From: Sweltsa coloradensis
Taxonomy: Eukaryota; Arthropoda; Insecta; Plecoptera; Chloroperlidae
Length of the DNA: 64,000 nucleotides
Reading direction: 5' to 3'
Assembly (NCBI GenBank): GCA_024449915.1
Contig: JAMZAV010000363.1
Span: forward strand, 62,001-126,000
Shown: positions 24,445 to 35,730 of the stretch, piece by piece
Numbering within the stretch: position 1 is the first letter of the stretch
How the letters are laid out: every line of letters starts with the position of its first letter
Translations under genes and position numbers: made by a program
Notes under the pieces: model-generated
What the model saw: only the letters and a program-made list of their open reading frames with translations
Databases searched by the model: none
What the model was told of the DNA's origin: nothing

Positions 24445-25560
24445 TGGTAATGAATGTTGGTACACTAGTATAACTTAAATCTAACTTGTTAAAATAACGT
24501 ACCATATACATATTGTTTAGTACACTAATAAATTTTAGTAGGGATACTAACCGAAGGTAAAATTAACAATCGTTAGGTGTCTAACTAGATACATAAAGCA
24601 TTCATGAAAGGTAACATCCTGTCCTAGGGACTTTTTTAGATAACTCGATCTCGGCATACGTATTTTGTATGATTAAACCACTTTGGTGACACCAAGTACC
24701 TGAATGCAGTAATTGTAAAGGTACATTCCGAAATATCAAGCATATCTAAATGTTTATTAGTAATATCATTGGGCCATAATGAGCAGCTAATTTATTTAAA
24801 GGGATATTCACCCGCTATACTCAAAAAATATATTTCATTTAGGCTAACAAGGTATGAATTTAGAAAGTAACAGAAAAATGATTGGGTCCACCATTACCGA
24901 ACAGAATTGGTCAAACTTGGTAATTTTCGAGCCAGGTCCCATCGGCCCATCTCATTGGAATATTTATCCCCCGTGACGTTAGAGGATATTGATCCAATAT
25001 AAAATGACTATTATTGACGTACTCGACAGCCTTTTCTGTAAATCATCTATATTTTGTTTTGCAATTTAGGCAAGGGGTTCTGTCAAAATATGCTGACTAC
25101 CAAGAAAAGGTGTAATTTTGGACGGCATTTTATGGGTGTTTGAGTGTATATTTGTGCACAAATTCAAGACACTATGTTGTAAAGGTCCGTTTTAGATTGA
25201 TACGATGCTCTTGTATGTAAAACAAGAACTAAGCAGGTTAAAACCTATTTAAGAAATTACCCAAAACGCCAATATAAAAAAATAAATTTAAAAATTCGTA
25301 TAAAATCACAGATACAAGATATAATTTTTAAACGGTCATTTTAGTGTAGTATCATGCTATAGATTATGTGGTATAAAATAATTTATGGAAGTATACGTAT
25401 ACGTAAAAGTAAACGTAAAACGCAGTGTATGCAGAACGTTGAAACTTCTTTGTGTGCACGATTAGACGAAGTTCAAAGTCACAGTCAAATTAATTCGAGA
25501 ACGCCACATTTCTAATCAAAAATGTTCGTTCGTACTTTTTGAACTACGTCTACAATTTTT
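24445..25560. other. AT-rich spacer, no gene seen
   Basis: No exon, RNA gene or structured repeat was recognised. Confidence 0.5.
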
Positions 25561-25564
25561 TTAA

Positions 25565-25830
25565 ATACTCATAAAAGGTCTGATACATCCTCGTACATAA
25601 TTTGTTTTTCAAATTTTGGTCCCCTTAAGCGCCAAAAAATTTGCAAATATCGATCAAAAGTTTACATTTTTTATGGAATGTGACGTCGAGCAGGAAAAAA
25701 TCTGTGATCAATGAACGAGAAGAATTTTTTAGTTACCTCTCGGAGGGTCAAAACAGAACAAGAGAATTTCTATTTTTCTTCGTATTGTTCGAAAAGTACT
25801 AAAAGTACCGCACTCTACGCGCTGAACGTC
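25565..25830 (+). repeat. Repeat family K, copy 1
   Basis: It is similar in block order to 32283-32520 and 46005-46270: an ATCCTCGTACA block, TTTTGGTCCC, an ATCTGTGATCA block, CTCTCGGAGGGT, then AAAACAGAACAAGA and a GAAAAGTACT end. The class is unknown and it is non-coding. Confidence 0.45.
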
Positions 25831-26795
25831 CGCACACGCAATAACCGAGTTCGCGGAAACCACGCTTGCCACTACAATTAATTAAACTATTTTAATTGTT
25901 GTAATTAATTTTATTATTATTTTATTATTTGCTAGCAATTACACTTTTAAAACTGCTCAATTGAAACCAACACGAGAGCATAATAAATTGTAATGATTGT
26001 GTTATTAACGCTGATTGGTAGTAGATATTAGATTCCAAGGACGAGTTCATCCTTATAAAATGTAGTTGTACAAACGCAATGATTATTACTCATTAGATTA
26101 ATTGTGTTACTTCTCAACCAATAATAAATCAATCATAGAATGAAACAATTGTTTTATACTTATTTATCGGTACCAATATTTTAGAACACGCATTTTTGCT
26201 CTGAAGTAAACGCTGTATTTATTTATTTTTATTTATTTATTTTATTTTACCTAGCAAATATGTTGTTTATATTGGTCGGAAGTACCTTAAATTAAAAATT
26301 TGTAGTTGCATCAAAAGCATCAAGACCTAAACAAACATAGAGGTCGATGCTAGGGCCGCGGGAAAATTAAATAGAACTAGAACCAGCACTTAGGTCATTT
26401 TTTATTAAGCGTGGGAAGGGTTAATGACTTCACACTAATTATTCATAATTTGTCAACCAATTAATCTAAATCCATATTCTCCAAACACCTTCTAAACATT
26501 GCTCTATTTAGGAAACACCATTTCCCAAAATGAATAATAAAAAAATAAAAAAATGGAGCCCATGAATGATTGCAATATTAAACTATTTTAATGTGTAAAA
26601 TAATACTTAACGGTGATTGTTTGTTACAGCGACTACGATAAGTTAACCGTTGTATTAGATATCACGGTTTATTAAACACATTTCCAGGTGTAGAAATGAA
26701 CACCGCCATTCTGTCATACAAGCACAGACTTTTGGCTGTATCATTTTCTTTCAGTCATGAAGAATGAGACATGTTTTAGTGATAAGAGATTATGT
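25831..26795. other. AT-rich spacer, no gene seen
   Basis: No exon was recognised. Confidence 0.5.
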
Positions 26796-26799
26796 TAAT

Positions 26800-27229
26800 T
26801 GTTCCCCACTGAAAATCAGTACGTGACTGAGTGAGTAGGCTTTAAAACTTGGCGAAGTTAAGCAGAATCGGGCGTGGTCAGGGGTAGATTGTGTGACCTC
26901 TCTGCCCTGAAACTCACGTATACAGCTGGTTAGAGCAGATGGAGGGTTCGAGAGCTAGTGTAAAGGCTTCGTTCTCCTCGACGTCTGCTCGGCAGTCCAA
27001 GTTAGTGGAGGAACCTATATAACCGTCAAGATTTCACTGTCCTTTCGAATGGGACGTTAAGCCGTTGGTCCCTTTGGTACTTTCAGGAGTATTCTACGTG
27101 CCGGTACCGGGTTTCCCCTTCTGCCTTCTGTTCATACTTCATCCTCATCTATCACCATTCATTGTCTCGAATAACCAAAGTGCATTAATATGAGACGTTA
27201 AGCAATATCCAATCAATCAATCAATCAAT
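26800..27229 (+). mobile_element. SINE with 5S-rRNA-like segment and CAAT tail
   Basis: After a short family-D-like block (CCCACTGAAAATCAGT), the sequence at about 26846-26905 reads GGCGAAGTTAAGCAG, then TCGGGCGTGGTCA, then GTGTGACC. This resembles the internal promoter region of 5S rRNA. A body of about 300 bp ends GACGTTAAGCAATA and a (CAAT)n tail at 27210-27229. The same GTTAAGCAA end occurs in the SINE at 31263. It looks like a 5S-derived SINE, but the class is inferred from short matches. Confidence 0.5.
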
Positions 27230-28820
27230 TGCGATAATAACGAATATATGTTCTATTATTTCAATATGGTTAATTCTGGAAACCCTTGGGAATTTTTAGA
27301 TGCATAGACTTTGACGTTTAATGATTTTGACATTATTTAAGTGTTGAGTGCCAGTAAAGGCAACATATTCGTTGCAAGTGCTGTTCATCCTTTCGATATA
27401 ATGCCGTCAGCTTCAACAATTAAAATGTACCTCTGATGGTCAAGGGTTAAGACGCTGTCTGAATGCCATCTCGACACCTGGTTCATCCGTCGGCGCTTTT
27501 TAATACTTGGATGTTATTAAACAAAATGTTCTATGTTATTTAATGTAACTTGTAACAGATCCAAAACATTTTCACAATTTACAATTTAAACATTTTGCTA
27601 TTGGAAATTAAACGAAATTAAAATTCCATCTCAGTTGAGCTAGCACTTGTTTTCAGAATTGTCCGTCGTTATACTAATGATTGTTTGGAACAGTCAACGA
27701 CTAAATTTATATATCTCCACACTCCTTATTAAATTATTTTAACGTGTGTTAACTTGCACGGTTATTGCAGCAAATTAATTATTATAAATAACCTAGCATT
27801 CTATAGTATTATTGTGGACAGCACAATTGAACCTATTTTAAACAATCGCATAGACATTAAAATTAAACTTGTAACTGTATAAAAATATTAAGATGTTTTA
27901 TCCATTTTTAAAAAAATAATTATGTAAAGTTTTATACATATATGACCAAAAGCGTCCGAGAAAAAAGGATATACTCATAATAATCTACATACTTGCGTTA
28001 TCTTAATTATTAATCTTTTTAAAATAACATAAGAAAACCAAGCGTTTAAATTATTGTGATTTATTCGTATACCGCAATGACATACGGTAATAAGAGTACG
28101 GCAACATGGCCGCCAACAAAGACGATGACGTCACGAATTTATAGAAATGTTCTCGGGCATCAAACTCTCCGTTAGACCAATGAGAGCGGCGAGGTCAGTG
28201 CTTGAGCAAGATGTAAATAGCTAACAATAACTGTACGATTGTAGGCTATTTATTGTGCACTTTATTGTCATAAACATAAATAAATTAGCGCAATGCATTT
28301 GAAAACACGTTCTTGAGTATTGTTGTTACAGTCAATTAAACAATATGTCCTCCATTAAGAAGGCTAGGTGATATATCCTGTAGGTGGTAAAGAGTTTATT
28401 ATGGAAACGTACTTTTCTAGAACTCTTAATTGGCCAAGACTTATACCATTGGAAGTGATAAATTGCAAAATAAATAAAAGGAGTGAACATACTTTCTAGT
28501 ATTTGTACCAGTTGAAATAGGTGAACAAAAATAGAAACCATAATAGTTTTATAAAGAAAATGGTTTTATTTTTTTAAGTATTTCAAAATTTAGCATTTTT
28601 TTGTACTACGATTTTATTTTCAAATGGCATGCGACTCAATAAAATCATGTTAAACAATGACGGCTAATTCCGACCACGCACAATGCGATTGAAATAATTA
28701 TTTGTTAACGGATTCTTCATTTAATTGTTTCTATACTCAGTACCTGACCTTTAGGCTTATTATTTCTAAAACTGAATAATCAAAACCATGAAAACTTAAG
28801 GAATTTATAGTCGTGGCCAC
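27230..28820. other. AT-rich spacer, no gene seen
   Basis: A slightly GC-richer patch at about 28090-28205 contains TGACGTCA at 28126-28133. No coding exon was recognised. Confidence 0.5.
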
Positions 28821-28822
28821 TG

Positions 28823-29333
28823 AAACCTGTCTCTATTAGAAAATCAAAACTTATTTTATATTTACTTTTTTATCTGATGATATTATGATAACTGATGCAA
28901 ATATCGCCTCTTCAAAATAGTTTCAAACTTCAATTCGGCCAAGCACACCATTCAACGTAGGTAGTTGTGTTTTTGTGACATTAATTTTCAACTGCAGGTT
29001 TTCTAGAATCTAGTGAAGTGAGACTGAGTGAAAAATGGTCGTTTTTACAATTGCCTTTCCTGCGAATTTTTTCGTTTGGTGGTATTTTGTACCGATCGTT
29101 ACCGCCAAACGAAAAAAATTCACAGGAAAAACAATTGTTAAAAAAATGTTTTTCTCAGTCAGCCTCTAGAAAACCAGTGGAAAATTAAATATCACAGAAA
29201 CACAACTGCCTAGATTGATTGGTGTGCTAGGACGAATTGAAGTTTGAAACTATTTTGAAGAGACGATATTTGCCGTGTGCCCGATCAGGAAAATTTAAAT
29301 AAATAGTTTTGACTTTCAAATAGAGACAGGTTT
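28823..29333. repeat. Long imperfect palindrome
   Basis: The left arm (28823-29083) and right arm (29101-29333) are inverted copies. The matching blocks in order are AAACCTGTCTCTATT, a TCTTCAAAATAGTTTCAAAC block, AGCACACCA, CAGTTGTGTTT or its variant, GGTTTTCTAGA and TTCGTTTGG at the centre. The arms have diverged by small indels. No terminal transposon signature or reading frame was seen. It could form a long hairpin RNA if transcribed. Confidence 0.7.
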
Positions 29334-29485
29334 TAAAGCCATTTACTTTATTTTGACTTGTGAGCATATTTGGGGAAATAGAAAAACGCGGTCGAATAGC
29401 CAATTGGTAAGCACTACTTGAAGCTGTTGAGTAGTTGTTTATCTTAGTCAATCAGATTTTATAACTAAATATGATAGACAGTAAT

Positions 29486-29510
29486 ATATATATATATATA
29501 TATATATATA
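29486..29510. repeat. AT dinucleotide repeat
   Basis: A (TA)n tract. A second tract at 29624-29647 brackets about 110 bp that contains CTGAAACGTTGAAG, a block related to the ends of the foldback element at 13584. Confidence 0.85.
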
Positions 29511-29623
29511 CCAACTCTTCTTGAAAATGGAAGCCTAGTCTTCTGAAACGTTGAAGTTTTAATTAAATATTTGTTTTAAACATCCAATAAAGCGTGATTA
29601 TTTCCGTAAAGTATAACTTAACA

Positions 29624-29647
29624 TATATATATATATATATATATATA
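29624..29647. repeat. AT dinucleotide repeat
   Basis: A (TA)n tract that forms the right-hand partner of the tract at 29486. Confidence 0.85.
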
Positions 29648-29649
29648 TG

Positions 29650-30525
29650 TCATGTCCATTTTCCATGGCCACGACTTTTTATTCCTATAAATTGTAATTT
29701 TATAGTTTGTTGAAGTTGCTCAACTTAGCTCATTCAGACCATGCGTCCATTATAATGAACACAACAATTTTAATTTTAAGAAATTTGAACTACAGTTTTT
29801 TTCAATTAGGCAAAAAAAATGTGTGGAATTGAAATTCATATGTTTTTTATCTCATTTTAAGGACGAATAGTACCGTTTTAGAGAAAATGAAAAAAGAAAT
29901 CTGAAAAAGCGTAAAAAAGTTTCTTTGGGTTTTTCCCAAAATTTTAATATATTTCTAGTATTGCTGGTATTTGAGGTATAGAAAATCCAAAACATGCAAA
30001 AAATCTAGTTTAAGCAATGCACTTATAATATGCATTTAAACATAAAACCGAAAACGTTGCTTTTATTCAAAATTCAAAATTTCCCAAAAGTCTTTAAAAT
30101 TGACAATTTTTTCTCCATTTTTGGTCCTATGTGAGTGTATAATCGATCATAAAATAATTTAAAATTTCGTGGAATTATTTATGGCATGAATCAGTTCTTT
30201 AACAAAACCGTACCAGAAAAAAGTAAAATTCTTTATCAAAGATTCGTGTAACACGGGTTCCCGGATACACGATGTCATCCTTTTACTAATTATTACACCT
30301 CAGCCACTATCAGCCTTGAGTCGCCACTCCACTCATCCGTCCACTGGATTTAGAGTCAATTAACAATATCCCACTAAAACCTTTCTGTACATTACCAGTC
30401 TCGTGTAATTTAAATGTTTTATATACTTTTATTATACACTCCTTTTACACAATACCTGTAAAGTGATACAATACAAACCTAAATTAACTTTACGTAAATA
30501 AAAATTGCAGGTAATAAAATACGTG
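29650..30525. other. AT-rich spacer, no gene seen
   Basis: No exon or RNA gene was recognised. Confidence 0.5.
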
Positions 30526-30529
30526 TTAG

Positions 30530-30780
30530 GTAAATCAGCCATACGGCCGGCATGTAGTCTACTCCCACGCAAAGAGAATATAACGACGCCTCCGTACATT
30601 AGCGGCATTGTTAGGGTACTCTCATGTCGAAACAATAGAGTATTCGCAAGGATTTCCAGAACGCTAATTATTATTACCAGCATTGTAAACGACTGGACGA
30701 AGTTCAGAATCTCAATCAAATTTGCATGGGAACGATTCGAACTGATATGTGCGTTCAATTACCACACATTTTCCATGGAT
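30530..30780 (+). repeat. Repeat family G, copy 1
   Basis: It pairs with 45735-45985 in the same orientation. Shared blocks are CAGCATTGTAAACGACTGGAC or its variant, AATCTCAATCAAAT, GCATGGGAACG and an end near GGATCAAG. The class is unknown. Confidence 0.45.
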
Positions 30781-30782
30781 CA

Positions 30783-30815
<33 letters not shown>

Positions 30816-31010
30816 ATGTTGTTTCAGGGCACTCAACAGTTGTTATCAGTGCCCATGTCAATTGTATTGGAATCTTCCAAATTTTCTTTTTCCATAATTG
30901 TGGATTTTACCACCATGTTTTCTTCTTTCCAATGGGAGGAACGTAAGGGAAGACGAGGGGGGTCAATGGGAAGGAGTGAGGATGTTGGATAGGATGGGTT
31001 AAACTGAGTG
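30783..31010 (-). mobile_element. Repeat family F, copy 2, with GTTA microsatellite end
   Basis: On the minus strand it matches 46640-46862. The blocks are ACGTTCCTCCC, TTCTTTCCAA, CATGGTGGTAA, TGACATGGGCACTG and GAGTGCCCT, then an (ACTA)n tail, here (GTTA)n at 30783-30814. A 3' microsatellite tail suggests a retroposon. Confidence 0.5.
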
Positions 31011-31262
31011 GGAACGGAGGAGTGCTCGTTGCAGAGAGGGCCGGAAAGTATGGAGACGAAAAAAGTGAAAGAAGAAAATAAATATGAGCAAGGCTGTGTG
31101 AATGAAGAAAGGTGTGATAAAAAGTTGCGCGAGAGCTCTCTCTGCAACACGCACCCCAACCGGCCAGAGCTCGCCCTTAGTTTTGGGGAATACACTACTC
31201 CCCTACTCACAGGCCAAACCACGGGAAGGTAGCGAGTTGGACTTTGAAGGCCCCCATGGATC

Positions 31263-31465
31263 AAGATGATGATGATTTCTGTTGCTTAACGTTTTATTGT
31301 AATGACTAGGGCTATACAGACGATGCGTGGTGATAGATGAGATGAGGGTGAAGGACGATTACAAATAAACATGTATTATGCGGGATTCGAACCCACGTCC
31401 TCGTAGTCATACGCTTCGGACCAGCGCCAGACAAATGTGTCACCGCAAATGGCTTCTATGGATCA
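31263..31465 (-). mobile_element. tRNA-derived SINE with ATC tail
   Basis: On the minus strand a tRNA-like head has a good B box (GGGTTCGAATCCCGC, at about 31380-31394). A body follows that ends in AACGTTAAGCAACAG and then an ATC microsatellite. The GTTAAGCAA end is shared with the SINE at 26800. Confidence 0.5.
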
Positions 31466-31492
31466 AGATCATTTTTTGGTTAATTATTAAAA

Positions 31493-32283
31493 CTAGGAAA
31501 ACGCTAAAGTCCCGCCGCGTTGATGGATGAGCTTCTTAAAGTTTTTAGTTTGCGTGGGATATCTTTACTTTTGCAAGTGCTTTGTTTTGTTGCCTACGCA
31601 TTGTAGGTGATTGTTGTCAAGTTTCTATTGTTTCTTGTCAATTGGTATTATTTACCGTAAAAACTTATATTAAAAGCAAGTTAAAAGCTTTATTTCTATG
31701 GATTCTGACTAACTTTTTCAACTTTTTCTTTCAAAAGGTACTACATCGTCATCACCATAACCCTAATGTCCATGGAAATCTGAACGTTGTAGCCCCACCC
31801 GTTTGGTCAGAATTGACCCAAATGCGACGAAAATATCGCACTTAAAATCAAAAAACTTATATTAAAACCTTTATTTCTATAAATTCTGGCTAATTTTTTC
31901 AACTTTTTCTTTCAAAAGGTACTACATCACCATAACCTTAATGTCCATGTATAATATGAACGTTGTAGCCCTACCCGTTTGGTCAGAATTGGCCCAAATG
32001 TTTCGAAAATATCGCACTAAAAATCGAAAAAAAATCGTAAAAGTACGATATTCATGAGAAATATTTCTTCGATTGTACCCAAAAACAATACACCTCTAAG
32101 TTCAGAGATTTCGAAGGTCCTGTCAAATTTTCATCAAGATCGGATAAGCCGTTTGCCTGGTAGAGAGTTAACAAACAGACAAAAAAAACAAACAAAAAAA
32201 ACAAACAAACAAACAAAAAAAAAAAACACCCGAGCTAAATTTTTTTGGGGTCAGTGAAATTGAAGTCTTCGCTTCGCTCATCC
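31493..32283 (-). mobile_element. Helentron-like non-autonomous element (H3)
   Basis: This is a 791-bp inverted copy of H2. GGATGAGC lies at its left end (complement of 32276-32283), the subterminal inverse at about 31525-31532, and the terminal CTAG at 31493-31496, flanked by T on both sides in element orientation. It carries the same internal tandem duplication as H2, plus a poly-A/CAAA tract at 32175-32226. It is similar enough to H2 to align throughout, which suggests fairly recent activity. Confidence 0.6.
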
Positions 32284-32520
32284 AAAAAGATGAAACCAAT
32301 CCTCGAACACGTATTTTTTTGGACCCCGTTTCGTCGAACTTAATTTTTAAATATGAACCAAAAATTTGCATTTCTTTTATACACTTTGAGAACTTTGAGG
32401 AAAACATTTGTTGGAAAAGGTCTATGTGCGAGAATCAAGTATATTTAGTTATCTGTCCGAGGGTGAAAACAGAACAAGAAACTGTTGATTTATCTTCGTG
32501 TAACGCTTCCGTACCCAAGC
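32283..32520 (+). repeat. Repeat family K, copy 2
   Basis: It begins right at the end of H3 with CCAATCCTCG and shares block order with 25565 and 46005, including the GTCCGAGGGTGAAAACAGAAC block. Confidence 0.45.
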
Positions 32521-32559
32521 CTCTAAATGGACACATTAAAATAGATAAATAAATAGATA

Positions 32560-32935
32560 CCCATTCGTATTAGAACTGATTTTTAGTGGAAGACAGTGAA
32601 CCAAAGCGACTAAGCCAACGCTGTAGGCCCCGACGCAATCGACGAGTGAGCTATAACCAACCAAAGATCGAGATTGTTAATAGGAAATATAGCAATCAGT
32701 GGTATGGACAGTGCGAACACCCGCGGATCAACGCCAGAATCAACAAAGCTGATTCAGAACAACTTCGAATTTATTGTGTGCCTCGTTGCTAGGACGGCTC
32801 TAAAGTTACCGTTTACAAATTCCTAAGACAAGATTTGATGGACTTATGTTCAAATCAGAAGTTAAAAACTTCTGACTTAAGCGGGAAATCGAACCCGCCT
32901 GGACGTTCTGCATTGGAAGCAGAGATTAATTAACG
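32560..32935 (-). mobile_element. SINE family D, near full-length copy
   Basis: On the minus strand the copy starts with a tRNA-like region (B box GGCGGGTTCGATTTCC near 32886-32901). It runs through a TTGATTCTGGCGTTGATCCG block and GTCGATTGCGTCGGGGC, and ends near ACTAAAAATCAGTTCT. Other copies are truncated at one end or the other. It is non-coding. Confidence 0.5.
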
Positions 32936-32954
32936 GATTAATTGATATGCGTTG

Positions 32955-33080
32955 CGTTGCCCTTCAACAAGGATTATACAGAATGTTTTTGGTGACCCGG
33001 GGGGTAAGGGTGTGCGGGTCTAGCGTCAGTCATACTATTACTTATGAATACCCGGCACCTCCACCAAAAACGAATCGTTT
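32955..33080 (-). repeat. Dispersed repeat family B, copy
   Basis: On the minus strand it reads GGTGGAGGTGCCGGG through to ACATTCTGTATAATCCTTG. It corresponds to both ends of the 196-745 copy with the middle shortened. Confidence 0.45.
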
Positions 33081-33685
33081 CTTTCTTTCTTTCTATTCTT
33101 ATTTTTCATTTCATTTCCTTTTCTTTTTCTTTTTTTTCCATCACTTTTTAATATTTGATTCATTAATTAATTGCATTTAATATCCTTTTTATTCGTTACA
33201 TACCAAAATTGTTGTGTTTTAACGCATTGTTGTTGTAATATTACTATTTCAAATATTTACTTAAATGTAGTTCAATGATTTGTCTGCGTCTATGTAATTA
33301 GATTTATTTAGTTGTCCTCCTTTGTAAATCAGGTTTTATATGTGAGTAGGATAGACGTTAAAAAAAAAATTAATTTTTTTTTTTTTAATTAATCGTAACT
33401 CGCGAAACGGGTCGAGTTTGAACTGGTTGGACTGTCCATTTTTACACCCTATTGTTATAAAGTTGTGATTTTTCTTTGTAGTTATATTTGGAAATATATT
33501 TATTGTAATAGGGTTGGCAGTCACCAAGTGTGTTGATGGGAACTATGCTCTTTTCTGCCATCCTCGTAACATATTTAATTAATTAATGTGTTGAGGAACA
33601 AATAATAGTAAAATAATAAATCGATTATGTTAATATTAATTTTTGTTCGGTAATAAATAATAAATCAATTTCGTATTCAGTCTAC
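33081..33685. other. AT-rich spacer, no gene seen
   Basis: T-rich low-complexity DNA with no gene recognised. Confidence 0.5.
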
Positions 33686-33689
33686 CCAA

Positions 33690-33880
33690 TCAGTCACAGA
33701 ACTGATTTTCAGTGGAAGGTTAACTTTAAATACTACCAAGACAACCCTGTAGGCGCCGACATCATCGACGAGCGAACAATGACCAACTAGAGACGGGCAC
33801 ACCGATCAATCAAGCTAGACACTATTCCACCCGCGAACAGCACCAGAATCAATTAAAGTTTTCAATTGTGATTCTTTTTA
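33690..33880 (-). mobile_element. SINE family D, copy
   Basis: On the minus strand it reads GCTGTTCGCGGGTGGAATA through GTCTCTAGTTGGTCATTG to CTGTGACTGATTGGGTAGAC. It provides the uninterrupted form of the SINE that is split at 60840-61720. Confidence 0.5.
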
Positions 33881-34640
33881 AAATGTGTGGGAGACGAGAG
33901 GCCTCACCACTTGTCAATAAAGTTTGGTGATGTGAATTACGATCTTATTGCAACAGTTGCCAACCGAGCCTCCCAAAACCTCTGCAGCCCACGTTGTGTA
34001 GGCCTTAGGAGGAGCACAATAAATTAAAACCATACTTTTAAGAGGACGGCGGACAGGGACATGTTATATAGAAACTCTAGTTTTGCACTACCCGGCTGAC
34101 ATCACAGATGTACAACAACCTGCACAGTTGTCATAGAAACAGAAAAAGTATGTTCATTAAAATTTCAAAATACATCTATCAAATAAACAACACTTTTGTA
34201 TTTTGCAGGCTACAATAGCAACAATGCTAGAAATTAATTGAAACGATAGACAAGCAACGTAGGGACATAGGACGTAAAACAAACACATGCTGCAAGTTGA
34301 TAGAAATTAGAAGACGTGGCCATGGAATCTACCAGTTGGAATACAGAGTAGGCCTATAGACACTCGCAAATCTGATTTGCTTGGTGATGGCTCCTCAAGT
34401 ACCCGCAAAGTTTATATTACAATTTATCCAAACAACTTTTAAAATTAATTCACTATCTTCCTCAAAAATGGTATCCGGTAATTTATTCCACACGGATAAT
34501 GTTCGATTTATGAATGAAAATTTTTGCTCCGTTATATTATAGTAATTTTTATTAAAGTCCAATCTTACGGTTGACTTGTCCTTAAATCAAATAATCTCGG
34601 AAAAACTTGGTGCTTTAAAACATTACTAAAAGGCTGAATT
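33881..34640. other. Spacer, no gene seen
   Basis: No exon or RNA gene was recognised. Confidence 0.45.
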
Positions 34641-34645
34641 AGGAC

Positions 34646-34849
34646 GCAAAACGCAATTATGTCCATCGACAAAAAAATCTAAATTGCAAAAGCTTCACAT
34701 AATCAAGATATAATCACTACAAACTTTCTGCTGGTGCAAAACGCAATATCTAAAATTGCTATTTGATGAAAAACATGGATTGTTGTTGCAAAACGCAATT
34801 ATTTTTGTAATTAGTTTTTTTTTATCTCGATGGTTATATTGCGTTTTGT
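34646..34849. promoter_or_regulatory. Cluster of four GCAAAACGCAAT motifs
   Basis: The 12-mer GCAAAACGCAAT occurs at 34646-34657, 34736-34747 and 34788-34799 on the + strand. An 11-base match, ATTGCGTTTTG, lies in inverse orientation at 34838-34848. The DNA between the motifs is not repeated. This could be a binding-site cluster or the relic of a satellite. The function is unknown. Confidence 0.4.
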
Positions 34850-35615
34850 GTCGAGGCTCCTCGTGTTTTCAACCAGTTAAATACAATCATGTGAGTTACA
34901 TTTTCATTTGTTACAATCTTACAATCATAACATTATATACAATGGCGGCACCGAGTATTGTACAAGTGATGCAAACTGATATCGGTATTTCACACGTCAT
35001 CATGATGGGTATAAGTTTTTATTCATTCAGTTTTTATCGATTGCCTCTATTTGTTAATATTTTCTAATCTTGCTGTTATTGGTGAGATTTCTTTAATTTC
35101 CGCATTTCATTTTTTTAATTTGGTGTTAAGGATGAAATTGCTATTTTTCTTTAAATTAGATAAATAGTATCACATATTTTATATATGATTGTTTATAATC
35201 GTTTACAGATACAAGCGCGAAGTATTAGGTTAATTAGTTCGTAAACAATTTAAAGTGGTGTATTGCATTATTGTACTAATAACTGGATATGATAGGTATT
35301 CAATGAATGAGCAAATGATCAATAAATTCTATATGGGGAAAGCGGTAGTATGTAGTACCAAACGGGACATATCGTGTAAAATGTACGTATAAACTAACCT
35401 TATTGTACAACGTTAACAATTTACCCCAGAACATAAAAACCTCAAATAACTCACATGCCAGCATTCGTGTTAAAAAATCATACATCATACGTTAATTACA
35501 AATCGTGTCGCCTCGTAATTACTTAAGCTCGCTAATTACTTGCAGACCGTCCGTCTGTCCGTCTGTTCACCGCGAGTGTCTAACTGTCTTCGTGTTGTCC
35601 TCCCGCCCGACTGTC
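34850..35615. other. AT-rich spacer, no gene seen
   Basis: No gene was recognised. A 103-codon + frame starting at 34756 is hydrophobic because of its AT-rich composition and matches nothing I know. Confidence 0.45.
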
Positions 35616-35619
35616 ATTA

Positions 35620-35655
35620 GTGTCTGTCTGTCTATCCGTCTGTCTGTCTGTCTGC
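35620..35655. repeat. CTGT/GTCT microsatellite
   Basis: An imperfect tetranucleotide tract. Confidence 0.8.
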
Positions 35656-35730
35656 CGTGGCAATAAAGACGGAACACGGCACCTCGTCTGCCAGTTAATG
35701 GCCCCCCAGGCGATGAGTGGAGAATATACC

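Noticed and set aside
30833..31264. 143-codon minus-strand frame
   Set aside because: It lies over repeat family F and a purine-rich tract; no domain, and composition typical of the repeat.
34756..35067. 103-codon hydrophobic frame
   Set aside because: AT-rich composition gives Phe, Ile and Tyr by chance; no signal of a real membrane protein family and no gene context.
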